A stretch of 64,000 nt of DNA from Roseiarcus sp963717215 (GCA_963717215.1 CAVQVS010000001.1:62001-126000); one strand, 5' to 3'; positions 36,582 through 45,306 are shown, counted from the stretch's first letter. Numbers and translations: made by a program. The notes: generated from the sequence alone by a model not told the origin.

Positions 36582-37214
36582 ATGATCACACGCGCTGTTC
36601 TCGCTCCGGCCATTGCCGCTGCTTTTGCCGCTTTGTCGCCGCTGTCTGCAGCCAGCGCGGCGACGGTCGCACACGGGGTCGTTCATCGCGTTTCCCCGCA
36701 TGCTGCGCTTACCTATGGGCGCCTCCATGTCAATCACGGCGTGCACCGCCATTACGCCCATCGTTACACGCATCGTTACGTCCATGGGAACGGTTATGGC
36801 GGCTACGACCCGGGCGGGGCGGCGGTCGCCGGAGTCATTGGCGGCCTTCTCGGAGCGGGCGTCGCCGGCGCCTATGACTGCGGCGGCTACGGCTATGGCT
36901 ATGGGTCGTGCGACGGCTACGGCTATGGGTACGGGCCAGATTACGGCGGCTTCGGCTATGGTTTTGGCCCGGGTCTAGGCTTTGGCTATGGCGGATACGG
37001 CGGTTACGGCGGCGATGGAGGAGGTTATGGCCGCTATGGCGGCGGCTACGGTCGCGGCTTGAATGGCAACGGCTTCCACGGCCATTTCGCCGGCGGAAAC
37101 TTTGGCCACATGGGCGGCTTTGGCGGTGGCCACTATGGCGGCGACGGCTTTGGCGGCGGCCATATGGGCGGCTTTGGAGGCGGGCATATGGGCGGCGGCG
37201 GCCACTTCCACTAA
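36582..37214 (+). CDS. Exported Gly/Tyr/His-rich low-complexity protein
   Basis: 210 aa from the ATG at 36582. A Sec signal peptide (MITRAVLAPAIAAAFAALSP, ending AASA) is followed by a His-rich stretch (HVNHGVHRHYAHRYTHRYVHGN) of spaced HxxH/HRY units. Next is a Gly-hydrophobic segment (AGVIGGLLGAGVAGA), then long GYGYG/GGYGG repeats and a GGHMGGFGGGHMGG tail. The composition suggests a periplasmic or surface protein that may bind metal through histidines or self-assemble; this is inference. A strong terminator follows. Confidence 0.75.
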   Translation: MITRAVLAPAIAAAFAALSPLSAASAATVAHGVVHRVSPHAALTYGRLHVNHGVHRHYAHRYTHRYVHGNGYGGYDPGGAAVAGVIGGLLGAGVAGAYDCGGYGYGYGSCDGYGYGYGPDYGGFGYGFGPGLGFGYGGYGGYGGDGGGYGRYGGGYGRGLNGNGFHGHFAGGNFGHMGGFGGGHYGGDGFGGGHMGGFGGGHMGGGGHFH

Positions 37215-37237
37215 GCTGGGGCTTTGCTTAGAGTTTC

Positions 37238-37267
37238 GGGCGGCCTCCGGGCCGCCCTATTTTTTTG
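37238..37267 (+). terminator. Rho-independent terminator
   Basis: GGGCGGCC (37238-37245), TCCG loop, GGCCGCCC (37250-37257), then TATTTTTTT. It ends the glycine-rich gene. Confidence 0.9.
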
Positions 37268-37410
37268 GCCACCCCTCAGTTGAGAGCCGTTCCGAGCAAA
37301 ACGGGCCGCGTTCGTCGTGTCAGCGGCGTTTCAGGGAACCGTTGGTCGGCGCGCGTGTTTCTTAAAGTAGGAAGGCCTTGGTGGCCCAAACCGATCAAAC
37401 TGAGGAGGTC

Positions 37411-37860
37411 ATGATGACCAACAGCGTCCCTCGCACTTCGGCCGTCGCATTCGGCGTCGCCGCTCTTGTCTCGCTTTCCGCTCTCTCTGCTGCGCGCGCG
37501 GACTCCCTTTCAGAGCCCGCTCCGACGCCAAGCGTGACCATGCCCGCGCACCCGGTCAGCACGCCAACGCCTGCGCCTGTGTCTACCGTCTCCGCGCCGT
37601 CATTGAATGAGCCCTCGCCAACTCCCGCCTGGGCGGAAGCGGACCCTCATGGCGCGGTCGCCCGGACTTCACCCGTTCGCCGTTCCGCCCACCGTCACTA
37701 CGCATACCGTAACGAACGCGGCCGCAGCGGAAATCCCGTGGCGACGGTCGCCATGGGCGTGGCCGGAGGCGCCGCCGATCTGGGATCGGTCGCCGCTTAT
37801 CCCTTTTATTGCTTCCCAAATTACGGTTCGTGTCCGGTCCGCGTGCCCTATCGGTATTGA
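37411..37860 (+). CDS. Exported Pro-rich small protein, family unrecognised
   Basis: 149 aa from the tandem ATG at 37411/37414 with TGAGGAGG at 37401-37408. A signal peptide (about 1-30, ending SAARA) leads into a Pro/Thr/Ser linker (PAPTPSVTMPAHPVSTPTPA). A short basic His/Arg stretch follows (RRSAHRHYAYRNERGR), then a hydrophobic Gly/Ala segment (VATVAMGVAGGAADLGSVAAYP). The end is Cys/Tyr-bearing (FYCFPNYGSCPVRVPYRY). It resembles small cell-envelope proteins of Rhizobiales; no function is known. Convergent with cpdR across a hairpin. Confidence 0.7.
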   Translation: MMTNSVPRTSAVAFGVAALVSLSALSAARADSLSEPAPTPSVTMPAHPVSTPTPAPVSTVSAPSLNEPSPTPAWAEADPHGAVARTSPVRRSAHRHYAYRNERGRSGNPVATVAMGVAGGAADLGSVAAYPFYCFPNYGSCPVRVPYRY

Positions 37861-37884
37861 GACGGTCGCGTTTCCTGCTGACGA

Positions 37885-37917
37885 AGGCTCGAGGCGGTTT
37901 CGCACCGCCTCGAGCCT
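37885..37917. terminator. Hairpin between convergent genes
   Basis: AGGCTCGAGGCGGT (37885-37898) and ACCGCCTCGAGCCT (37904-37917) form a perfect 14-bp stem with a TTCGC loop. It is placed between two convergent stops and has no U-tract, so it is probably a bidirectional stop or mRNA end-stabiliser. Confidence 0.75.
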
Positions 37918-37925
37918 CGGTTCTG

Positions 37926-38312
37926 TCAGGCCGCCTTGAGCAGGCGCTCCACTTCGTTAACCAAGTCTCGAAGATGGAACGGCTTGGAGAGGATACGGGC
38001 GTCTTTCGGCGCCGCGTTGGCGGGGTTTAGCGCCACCGCCGCGAAGCCCGTGATGAACATAACCTTGATTTCCGGGTCCAGCTCGGTCGCGCGACGAGCA
38101 AGCTCGATGCCGTCCATCTCGGGCATCACGATATCGGTCAACAGGAGTTCAAACGGCTCCTCGCGCAGCCGATTGTAAGCGGAAAGCCCATTGTCGTAAG
38201 AGGTTACGTCGTAGCCGGCGTTCTGCAACGCCTTGACGAGGAAGCGCCGCATGTCGTTATCGTCCTCCGCAAGCAAGATCTTGGCGGAAATCTCGACTGG
38301 CGTCTGCATCAC
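37926..38312 (-). CDS. cpdR: CpdR-like single-domain response regulator
   Basis: 128-aa receiver domain without an output domain. In alphaproteobacteria, unphosphorylated CpdR directs ClpXP-dependent turnover of cell-cycle proteins. The acidic pocket is in LLAEDDNDMRR, the phospho-acceptor is Asp60 in LLLTDIVMPEMDG, the Thr switch is in MFITGFAAVAL, and the Lys is in ILSKPFHLRDLV. The characteristic AEDDNDMRRFLVKALQNAGY block identifies the subfamily. Divergent from the N-formylglutamate amidohydrolase, a conserved neighbourhood. Confidence 0.93.
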   Translation of the reverse strand: MMQTPVEISAKILLAEDDNDMRRFLVKALQNAGYDVTSYDNGLSAYNRLREEPFELLLTDIVMPEMDGIELARRATELDPEIKVMFITGFAAVALNPANAAPKDARILSKPFHLRDLVNEVERLLKAA

Positions 38313-38453
38313 GCTCCCCTGGTAAGCCGAGGGACTTTGCGCCGCCCCAGTAAAAATTTATTGAACCCGCCGGGAAATCTCGCATCCCCCGTGGTTTGGG
38401 CGATATGATACAGTTCAAGTGCGCGCTCGTGGCAAGCGCTGCTCGGAGGGCCG

Positions 38454-39344
38454 ATGGAACAGGTCGAGGCGGCTGCGGTCCAGGACTTCGATCGCGCGTG
38501 CGAGACGGTCGAGCCGATGCGGTTGGCCTCTCCCCTCGTTTTCAGCTCTCCCCATTCCGGATCGACGTATCCTGCGAGCTTTCTTGCGGCCTCGCGGCTC
38601 GACCCGTTAACGCTGCGCCGCTCGGAGGACGCTTTCGTCGACGAGCTGTTTTTGCCTTGTGTCGAGCTCGGCGGGCCATTGTTGAGGGCATTGTTCCCCC
38701 GCGCTTACCTTGATGTGAACCGAGAGCCGTACGAACTCGACCCGCAGATTTTCGATGGCCATCTGCCGGACTTTGCAAATACCCGCTCTTTAAGAGTTGC
38801 GGTCGGGCTCGGCACGATTCCTAGGGTAGTCGGCGACGCGCAGCCAATTTACCGAAAGCCGATTTCGGTCGCGGACGGCCTGCGCCGGATCGAGACTTTG
38901 TACCGGCCCTACCACGCGCAGTTGAAGACCCTGATCGAGCGCGCGCGCGGCTGGTTCGGAATGGCGGTGCTGCTCGATTGCCACTCAATGCCTTCGAACG
39001 CCGCCGATGTCAGCGGGGTCGATATTGTGCTCGGCGACCGGTATGGGGCAAGCGCCGGGCCTCCGGTCGTCGACGTCCTGGAATCGAGCCTCAAGCACGC
39101 GGGCTATCGCGTCCGGCGCAACAAGCCGTTCGCCGGGGGCTATATCACCGAGCATTTTGGCAAGCCCGCGGACGGAGTCCATGCGGTTCAGATTGAGATC
39201 GCTCGGGCGCTCTACCTCGACGAGCGTAAGATTGTCCGAACCGAACGGTGGCCCGCGTTACAGCAGGATCTGTTCGCCGCGGCGAAGGCGCTGGCCATAG
39301 ATTTGGGCGGTGAGCCGGAGGTGGGCCGCCTGGCGGCCGAATGA
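38454..39344 (+). CDS. N-formylglutamate amidohydrolase family protein
   Basis: 296 aa. This family hydrolyses N-formyl-L-glutamate to formate and glutamate in histidine breakdown, though many members act on other N-acyl or N-formyl substrates. Metal-binding and catalytic blocks are VFSSPHSGSTYPASF, LRRSEDAFVDELF, FPRAYLDVNREPYELDP, AVLLDCHSMPS, and GGYITEHFGKPADGVHAVQIEIAR. The start at 38454 is the first ATG in frame. It is not in a hut cluster; hisN follows 406 bp later. Confidence 0.92.
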   Translation: MEQVEAAAVQDFDRACETVEPMRLASPLVFSSPHSGSTYPASFLAASRLDPLTLRRSEDAFVDELFLPCVELGGPLLRALFPRAYLDVNREPYELDPQIFDGHLPDFANTRSLRVAVGLGTIPRVVGDAQPIYRKPISVADGLRRIETLYRPYHAQLKTLIERARGWFGMAVLLDCHSMPSNAADVSGVDIVLGDRYGASAGPPVVDVLESSLKHAGYRVRRNKPFAGGYITEHFGKPADGVHAVQIEIARALYLDERKIVRTERWPALQQDLFAAAKALAIDLGGEPEVGRLAAE

Positions 39345-39420
39345 CCCGAGGGCTGGACCGAAAGACACCCGCAATGCTGCACTGCAGCGCGACCCAGCGC
39401 GGCGGGAGCCGGAAAAAAGG

Positions 39421-39446
39421 AGGCCGCCATGTCGCCATGGCGGCCT
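39421..39446. terminator. Hairpin after the amidohydrolase
   Basis: AGGCCGCCAT (39421-39430) pairs with ATGGCGGCCT (39437-39446) across GTCGCC. No U-tract follows, so the terminator call is moderate. The remainder of the 406-bp gap holds an AT-rich block at 39611-39660. Confidence 0.55.
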
Positions 39447-39610
39447 TGAGTTTAGGGAGGAAACGCCCAAGGAGGGCATATGCGGCAGGTCATGCCGCAC
39501 CGCAACAATATCGTCGCGGGCCGCCGCCGTTGCAAGTGTTTTCTTTGGCCATGTGGATAGAAAACCCCGGAATCCGCCGCACTGTTGCATTCCTGCCGGA
39601 TCCGTTAATC

Positions 39611-39660
39611 AAGAATAAAACTAAAATAATATCGTTATATCAATTAGATAAAACGTTATA
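39611..39660. other. AT-rich block upstream of hisN
   Basis: About 84% A+T over 50 bases, in a genome segment otherwise near 64% GC. It lies 90-140 bases before the hisN start. It could be a promoter/UP element or a nucleoid-protein binding site. Confidence 0.6.
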
Positions 39661-39750
39661 GCTTAGAATTGTAGGCGCGCAACTATCACGAACTCGGATA
39701 GCAGATATGCATAGCGGGCATGACATTTCACGCGTTTGTGAGGCTTTGGA

Positions 39751-40572
39751 ATGACCGCAGTTGACTTTGCAGCCTTCGTGGATCGACTCGCACAGGTCTC
39801 GGGGGAGGTGATTCTCCCGTTTTTTCGCAGCGCGATTCGCGCCGAAGACAAGTCCCCGGGTGGAGTGTTCGATCCCGTCACCGAGGCCGACCGGGGCGCA
39901 GAGGCCGCTATGCGGCGGCTGATCGGGCAGACGTTTCCCGCCCATGGGATGATCGGGGAGGAATATGGGCAGGATCGACCCGAGGCGGAATATGTCTGGG
40001 TTCTCGATCCGATCGATGGGACCAAGAGCTTCGTTTCCGGCCTGCCGACCTGGGGCACATTGATCGGGCTCATGCATCACGGTCAGCCGGTCTATGGCAT
40101 GATGGCGCAACCGTTCACGCGCGAACGGTTCTATGGCGACGGCAAGCGCGCGAGCTCGCGCGCGCTCGCGCCCTCGCATGGCGATCGGCCGCCGGCTGAG
40201 TGGGCGACCCGGACCCTGCATACGCGCCGCTGCGCGACCCTTGCCGAAGCGACGCTTTCGACCACAAGCCCGTTGCTGATCCGGGACGATTCCGATCGGG
40301 CCGCCTATCTGCGGGTCGAGAGCCAAGTCCGGCTCGCACGCTACGGTGGCGATTGTTACGCCTATTGCGCGCTCGCGGCCGGCTTCGTCGACCTGGTGAT
40401 CGAGACGAACCTCAAGCCGCACGACATCGTCGCCCTCGCGCCGATCATCCAGGGGGCGGGCGGCGTGGTGACGACCTGGGATGGCGAGAACGCCGCAAAG
40501 GGCGGCCGGATCATCGCCGCCGGCGACCGGGCAGTCTACGATGAGGCGCGCCGCCTGCTGCTCGCCGGGTAA
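39751..40572 (+). CDS. hisN: Histidinol-phosphatase, inositol-monophosphatase family
   Basis: 273-aa Mg-dependent phosphatase of the IMPase fold; the alphaproteobacterial HisN branch dephosphorylates histidinol phosphate in histidine synthesis. Metal-binding motifs are GEEYGQD and WVLDPIDGTKSFV, and the C-terminal motif is IVALAPIIQGAGGVVTTWDG. DPVTEADRGAEAAMRRL is the typical N-terminal block. A role as inositol- or other phosphatase cannot be excluded on sequence alone, but the neighbourhood with cpdR and the amidohydrolase matches HisN loci. Confidence 0.9.
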   Translation: MTAVDFAAFVDRLAQVSGEVILPFFRSAIRAEDKSPGGVFDPVTEADRGAEAAMRRLIGQTFPAHGMIGEEYGQDRPEAEYVWVLDPIDGTKSFVSGLPTWGTLIGLMHHGQPVYGMMAQPFTRERFYGDGKRASSRALAPSHGDRPPAEWATRTLHTRRCATLAEATLSTTSPLLIRDDSDRAAYLRVESQVRLARYGGDCYAYCALAAGFVDLVIETNLKPHDIVALAPIIQGAGGVVTTWDGENAAKGGRIIAAGDRAVYDEARRLLLAG

Positions 40573-40682
40573 CCCGCCGTCCGGGCGATCCTCCAGCGGG
40601 CGAGGCGCACAACCAAAGAGCTTCCGTGCAAATCAGAATTCTGGAATGGGCGCGCCTGCTCCCCTTGCTCCCTTCGGGCGCA

Positions 40683-41381
40683 CTAACCTTGATCGACGAA
40701 CGCTCGCAAGCCCGCCGGGTTGCGCACGGTCATCGCTCGATAGCGAACCTCGACGAATGCGCGCTTCTCCAGCCGCTGCAGCATCGTGCCTACGGAATTG
40801 CGCGAGAGATTGGCGGCGCCGGCCAGTTCGTTTTGCGTCAGCGGAACTTCGACGGGGGTCACATCCTGCGGGCGGGCATACCGGCATCCCGCGAGCCGCA
40901 ACAGCGCGGCTGCGCAACGCCGGTCGCTGTCGCGTATCATGAGGTCAGCGGCGATGGTGACCGTGAGGTCGCCATATTCCAGCAACGGCTGCAAGAAAAA
41001 AGCCCACCATTGGGGGTTTTGCTTGAGCGTCCTTCTGACCGTCGCCTCGGGAACGCGCACGAGCCATGCTCTCGTCTTGGCCGCCGCTGCGACCCTGCGC
41101 GGCTGCTTGAATAGAGTCGGAACAAAGCCGAGCCAGAACACCGGATGAGCAAAATGCATGATCGCGGTGTCCGCGGGTCCGAGCGTGGTGCGCAACTCAA
41201 GGATGCCTCGCGCCAGCCCGATCATCTCACCATGATCTTCGCCGCCGGCCTGCAGCGGCGCCCCGGCTTCGAGAGGACGGCAGTCGCAACCCGAGAGAAT
41301 CGCACGCTGGAAATCGGGCGAGGCGGCGCTGAGCCAGCCCTCGGCCGTGACGATGCGCAGAGCCTCGTGCAGGTCCACCAA
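40683..41381 (-). CDS. Crp/Fnr-family transcription regulator
   Basis: 232 aa. An N-terminal cyclic-nucleotide-binding-like beta-roll (about 20-130) is followed by a dimer helix and a C-terminal winged helix: VPLTQNELAGAANLSRNSVG is the helix-turn-helix, and TMLQRLEKRAFVEVRYRAM the recognition/wing region. The roll lacks the conserved PRAARST-like cAMP pocket and the FNR Cys cluster, so the effector is unknown. It stands alone, and its target could be itself. A nucleotide cyclase is encoded in the same window, but no link is shown. Confidence 0.88.
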   Translation of the reverse strand: MVDLHEALRIVTAEGWLSAASPDFQRAILSGCDCRPLEAGAPLQAGGEDHGEMIGLARGILELRTTLGPADTAIMHFAHPVFWLGFVPTLFKQPRRVAAAAKTRAWLVRVPEATVRRTLKQNPQWWAFFLQPLLEYGDLTVTIAADLMIRDSDRRCAAALLRLAGCRYARPQDVTPVEVPLTQNELAGAANLSRNSVGTMLQRLEKRAFVEVRYRAMTVRNPAGLRAFVDQG

Positions 41382-41623
41382 GCTTCTCCTTCAAGGAAAT
41401 ATTTTACGGGGAAAGCCTTGGATTGCCCAAAATTGTGCGCGTCGGAAAGAGGGCGCGTGTTAACCGGCGCAAAAGCGCATCCACAAACGCGGAAGCCGGG
41501 TGACCACCTATGCCTCCCGCTGCTGAGGCGCCAAGAGACAGTTGCACCGCGACGTTTTACTCGGTGACAGGAACGCGCAGTAGGGCTGCATCGGGACTAG
41601 GACGATAAGAGGGGCGAATAAGA

Positions 41624-42121
41624 ATGAATTTAGATTCGATGCGACGATCCGCGCGTGGCGCCCACCAGGCGCGTTGGGCGCTTGCCGTACTCAGCTTGCT
41701 GACGGTGGCCGGCTGCGCAAATTCGCCGATTCCGACTGAGGTGCCGACCGCCCAGAGCATCGCGGGCCTCACGCCTTCCGGTACGGTGAAACTGGTCGAG
41801 GCGTTTGTCGGCGGCGCGGGCGTGGGCAAAGGCGTCCTGACGTTCAAGGGCAAGACTTATCCCTTCAGATTGCTCGGCAGCGTCATCGGGCCGGGCAGCG
41901 TGTCCAAGATCGATGTCAGCGGCGACATCTACAAGCTCGATGACATCTCCCAGTTTCCGGGGCCCTACGCACAGGGCACCGGTCAGATCGGCCTCGAGAC
42001 CTCGGGCGTCGGCGATCTCTGGCTGCAGAACAAGGCCGGTGTGATCATGCACCTCACCGGCACCCAAACCGGTGTCACCCTGAGTCTCGGTCGTGACGAG
42101 ATCATCATTGAGATGAAGTAG
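41624..42121 (+). CDS. Lipoprotein, paralog of the protein at 28930-29367
   Basis: 165 aa. It has a Sec/lipoprotein signal with LLTVAGCANSP as lipobox. The mature part is beta-rich: GKGVLTFKGKTYPFRLLG, then GPYAQGTGQIGLETSG, then LQNKAGVIMHLTGTQTGVTLSLG. Spacing and order match the exported protein at 28930-29367, although identity is low. No function is known to me. The mature start (IPTEVPTAQSIAGLTPSGTV) is a flexible tether. The 242-bp gap upstream shows no clear promoter. Confidence 0.7.
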   Translation: MNLDSMRRSARGAHQARWALAVLSLLTVAGCANSPIPTEVPTAQSIAGLTPSGTVKLVEAFVGGAGVGKGVLTFKGKTYPFRLLGSVIGPGSVSKIDVSGDIYKLDDISQFPGPYAQGTGQIGLETSGVGDLWLQNKAGVIMHLTGTQTGVTLSLGRDEIIIEMK

Positions 42122-42246
42122 GCCTCGCCGCTGAGGGCTCGCTCCGCGGTCATTTTGCGATCGCTCGTTGAGGGAAAAGCCTCCTCGAGGGGCGTCGCCG
42201 TCGCTATCGGCGGTCTTCACAAAGAGGCTGGAAGGAAAACAAACAT

Positions 42247-42438
42247 ATGAAAATGATCAGCTACGCATTGCTTGGATTGGGTCTCATGTCTGCGTTGCCG
42301 GTGGAAGCGAACGCCGTCGTCTGCGCGCACGGCGTGTATAGGGCCGGCTGCGCGGGTCCTCGGGGAGCGGTCGTGACGCACCGGGCGCCCGTCGCCGCCC
42401 GTTGCGTTTACCGCGCCGGCGTTCGCGTCTGCCGCTGA
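42247..42438 (+). CDS. Small exported protein, conserved in Rhizobiales
   Basis: 63 aa with a strong ribosome-binding site (GGAAGGAAAA) before the ATG at 42247. A signal peptide ends near PVEANA. The mature 40 residues read VVCAHGVYRAGCAGPRGAVV...CVYRAGVRVCR and contain four cysteines. The CxxGVYRAGCAGPxGAVVxxR pattern is shared by many uncharacterised small Rhizobiales proteins. Probably disulfide-linked in the periplasm. Confidence 0.7.
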   Translation: MKMISYALLGLGLMSALPVEANAVVCAHGVYRAGCAGPRGAVVTHRAPVAARCVYRAGVRVCR

Positions 42439-42589
42439 GGCAAAGTTCTCTGGCGCGGTGATGCCCGCAAGGATCCCTGATCGGGCCGCCGCGCCAAACT
42501 GACCAGCCCAGCCGCTGGGGCCAGGGCAGGCACAGAAAGACCCAGCCAAGCTCGACTTTCGCCGGCCCACGCGGCGCTCTCGCCCGCGA

Positions 42590-44983
42590 TCAGCTCAGCC
42601 CGATTGCATGCCAGGCCGTCCCGGGATTGGGGGTGAGCGTCCCGCCGCCGAGCCGGGTGGTCCCGTCCATCTCCCAGATCGCGCTTTGGCCGCTGGTGTT
42701 CTGGAACAGGATGTCGAGCCGCCGCGCGCCGGTCCCGATCGCGTGCCAGCTCGTCCCGGGATTGAGGCTCACCACCCCGCCAGCCAGCCGGGTGGTCCCG
42801 TCCATCTCCCAGACCGCGACCTGGCCCGTGCTCGCGTTCTGGAACAGGATGTCGGAAAGGCCGTTGCCGTAGAAATCGCCCGATCCGATCGCATGCCAGG
42901 CCGGCCCCGGGTTCAAGCTCACCACCCCGCCGCCCAGCCGGGTGTTGCCGTCCATATCCCAGATCGCGACCTGGCCGGTGCCCGGGTTCTGCCACAGGAT
43001 GCCGGCGTGGCCATCATGGTAGAAATCCCCCGTCCCGACCGCTTTCCAACTCGTCCCGGGATTGAGGCTCACCACCCCGCCGCCCAGCCGGGTGGTCCCG
43101 TCCATGTTCCAGACCGCGGCCTGGCCGGTGCTCGTGTTCTGCCACAGGATGTCGGACAGGTGATCGCCGTTGAAATCGCCGGTTCCGATCGCCTTCCAAG
43201 TCGGACCCGGATTGAGGCTGACCGTCCCGCCGCCAAGGCGGGTGTTCCCGTCCATCTCCCAGACTGCGGCCTGGCCGGTGCCCGTATTCTGCCACAGGAT
43301 GTCCGCGGTGTCGCCGGTGAAGAACGCGCCCGTCCCGACCGCGCGCCAAGCAGGCCCAGGATTGAGGCTGACCGTCCCGCCGCCAGTCCGGGCGTTCCCG
43401 GTCACATCCCAGACCGCCGCCTGCCCGCTCGTGTTCTGAAACAGGAGGTCGTCGGTTGTGGCGGGCGCCGCCGGATTGACGAAGTTGATGCTGAGGCTGC
43501 TCGCGCTGGCGAGCACGGTCTGAGAGCTTGGATTGAGGAGCTCGATCATGAAGTTTTCGTTGCTCGGCTCCGATGCGGTGGGGATGAAATTGAGGTCGAT
43601 GTCGGCGAATTGATTGCCTGTGGCGCTAAAGTTCAAGGTTCCGTGGGTCGCGTTGGTGAACGTTCCCGCCGGACCCACGCCCGTCCAACTCGTAAAGTCG
43701 CTGAGCGCGGGACCGCCGGTTCCGGAAACGATCTGCCAGTCGACCGCACCAGTGGCGGGGCCGACCGCGCCCGGCGTGGTCCATTCGACAATCGCCGAGA
43801 CCGAGCCACTGCCGTTCTGAACCACGGTTGGGGTGGTGAGACGGTTCTGGATGGTGACCAACGCGCTGTCGACGGTGAAGGCGCCGACGATCGTGCCGTT
43901 GTTGAGAGAGTTGACTTGGGCGATCCCGTTTATGCCATTGGCGCCTTTGGCGCCGCTGGCGCCGGCCGCGCCGGGAGTTCCAGCAGGGTTCCCGGCGCCG
44001 CCGGCGCCCCCGTTGGCGCCTGCCGATTGACCAGAAACTCCGCCGGCGCCAGCCGTGGCCGAATCATTGTAGAGGATCGCCGCGCCGATGATATCGATGG
44101 CGCCGTTGTTCTCAATGCCGCCAATCGCGTTGCCGCCGTTGCCGGAAACGCCGCTTGCGCCCCCGCCGCCGCCCTTGCCGCCGTTTCCGCCCGCGGCGCT
44201 GTTGGTCCCGTTGGCGCCGGCGCCGCCTGGACCTCCCGGCGCGCCCGCGCCGCCATTACCGCCGTTTCCGCCCTTGCCGCCGGTTGCAGACCCACTGATG
44301 AACACATCCTGGAGGGTCAGGTTGGCGCCCGCGGCGTTGAAAATGGCGCCGACCGCATTGCCCCCGTTTGAGCCGTTCCCGCCCGGTCCGCCCGAGCCCC
44401 CGTCGCCCCCGCCCCCGCCAGCGCCGCCGTTGCCGGGGCCGCCAGCGCCTCCGCCGCCCCCGCCGCCGCCGTCACCGCCCTTGGCGCCATTGCCCGCGGT
44501 CGAGGTTCCCGTGATGTTGTCGTGGACCAGCGTGAGGTTGCCGAAGTTTTCGATCGATCCAAGGGCGTTGGCGCCGGGGTGCGTCGCCGCCTGGCCGTTG
44601 CCGCCGCCGCCGCCATTCTGGCCGGCGCCTCCGCCGTTTGTTCCGGCCAGCCCAGCGATTCCAGCCTTGCCGTTCGCGGGGACGTCAGGAGAGTTCGCTC
44701 CCGTGTCCTGATCGGTGATGAACACATTCGCGATTTTGACGGTGGCTCCGGCGTCGACGATAATCTGACCGTAAATCCCGGTGTCTCCGCCGGAGCCGAA
44801 ATCGATTGTCAGGTTCTTGCCCGCCGCAATGGTCAGCGGCGCGTTAAGCTTGATCAGGTCGCCGAAAAGCACGCCCGCCAGAACGATGGTGTCTCCGCTC
44901 CCGGCCTGGGCGACCGCCTGCCGAAGGTCGGTCTCGCCGGCGATCGGACTGTCGGTCACGTTCGTGACGGTGATGGTGGTCAA
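42590..44983 (-). CDS. Glycine-rich beta-helix protein with Calx-beta-like domain and six 50-residue propeller-type repeats
   Basis: 797 aa, with no N-terminal signal peptide. Order: residues 1-100, a parallel-beta-helix start (TVTNVTDSPIAGETDLRQAV; LTIAAGKNLTIDFG). About 100-345, long Gly/Asn/Ala repeats (GGNGGNGGAGAPGGPGG) broken by beta-helix turns (LTLVHDNITGTSTAGNG; LTLQDVFISGSATGG). About 375-500, a Calx-beta-like domain. About 510-797, six repeats of the type ILWQNTGTGQAAVWEMDG...SLNPGPxWKAIGTGDFNGD, FG-GAP/VCBS-like units that form a beta-propeller. The architecture suggests a large extracellular protein, probably secreted by a type I system. No secretion genes are adjacent. Confidence 0.8.
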   Translation of the reverse strand: MTTITVTNVTDSPIAGETDLRQAVAQAGSGDTIVLAGVLFGDLIKLNAPLTIAAGKNLTIDFGSGGDTGIYGQIIVDAGATVKIANVFITDQDTGANSPDVPANGKAGIAGLAGTNGGGAGQNGGGGGNGQAATHPGANALGSIENFGNLTLVHDNITGTSTAGNGAKGGDGGGGGGGGAGGPGNGGAGGGGGDGGSGGPGGNGSNGGNAVGAIFNAAGANLTLQDVFISGSATGGKGGNGGNGGAGAPGGPGGAGANGTNSAAGGNGGKGGGGGASGVSGNGGNAIGGIENNGAIDIIGAAILYNDSATAGAGGVSGQSAGANGGAGGAGNPAGTPGAAGASGAKGANGINGIAQVNSLNNGTIVGAFTVDSALVTIQNRLTTPTVVQNGSGSVSAIVEWTTPGAVGPATGAVDWQIVSGTGGPALSDFTSWTGVGPAGTFTNATHGTLNFSATGNQFADIDLNFIPTASEPSNENFMIELLNPSSQTVLASASSLSINFVNPAAPATTDDLLFQNTSGQAAVWDVTGNARTGGGTVSLNPGPAWRAVGTGAFFTGDTADILWQNTGTGQAAVWEMDGNTRLGGGTVSLNPGPTWKAIGTGDFNGDHLSDILWQNTSTGQAAVWNMDGTTRLGGGVVSLNPGTSWKAVGTGDFYHDGHAGILWQNPGTGQVAIWDMDGNTRLGGGVVSLNPGPAWHAIGSGDFYGNGLSDILFQNASTGQVAVWEMDGTTRLAGGVVSLNPGTSWHAIGTGARRLDILFQNTSGQSAIWEMDGTTRLGGGTLTPNPGTAWHAIGLS
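42600..43450 (-). repeat. Six tandem ~150-bp repeats inside the propeller region
   Basis: A block reading GGTGGTCCCGTCCATCTCCCAGA (plus strand; shorter matches elsewhere) recurs at about 42.65, 42.78, 42.93, 43.08, 43.23 and 43.38 kb. The period is 150 bp except at the 3'-most unit, which is about 134 bp. High DNA identity points to recent duplication or gene conversion. Confidence 0.85.
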
Positions 44984-45306
44984 TTTGCGCCCCCTCGATA
45001 CAATTGGAGAACTCGAACCGATCGTTCTATCGACGATTGTCTTTCGTTAAACCTGCCAGTTTCCCATACGGAATACAACTGGGTCGTGGGCTTAAGACCC
45101 GTGGCGAGGCTGTCGCGCCTGGTTTGCGAAGATCAAGGCGGAGGCTCTCAAGGGGCGCTGGAGGCGCCAGGTCGACCTGCAAAACGGATCTTCGCCGGAA
45201 GCATGGGCGTCATTTGACCCTCCCGGCAAATCGTGATTTTTGCCGCCCACGCACCAAATGTGCGCTACATGCAGGCAATCCCGATTTTCCCAGAGTATGC
45301 CCCGTA
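44984..45306. other. Gene-free stretch between the repeat protein and leuS
   Basis: This 323-bp gap separates divergent genes. The frame open upstream of leuS in this stretch lacks similarity to LeuRS N-termini. No repeat, hairpin or clear promoter was recognised. Confidence 0.5.

Noticed and set aside
42600..43450. CRISPR array
   Set aside because: The ~150-bp units are in-frame coding repeats within a protein gene, with no short constant repeat and variable spacers.
45004..45306. Upstream in-frame extension of leuS
   Set aside because: Adds 101 Ser/Arg-rich residues with no LeuRS similarity; ATG 45307 gives the standard N-terminus.
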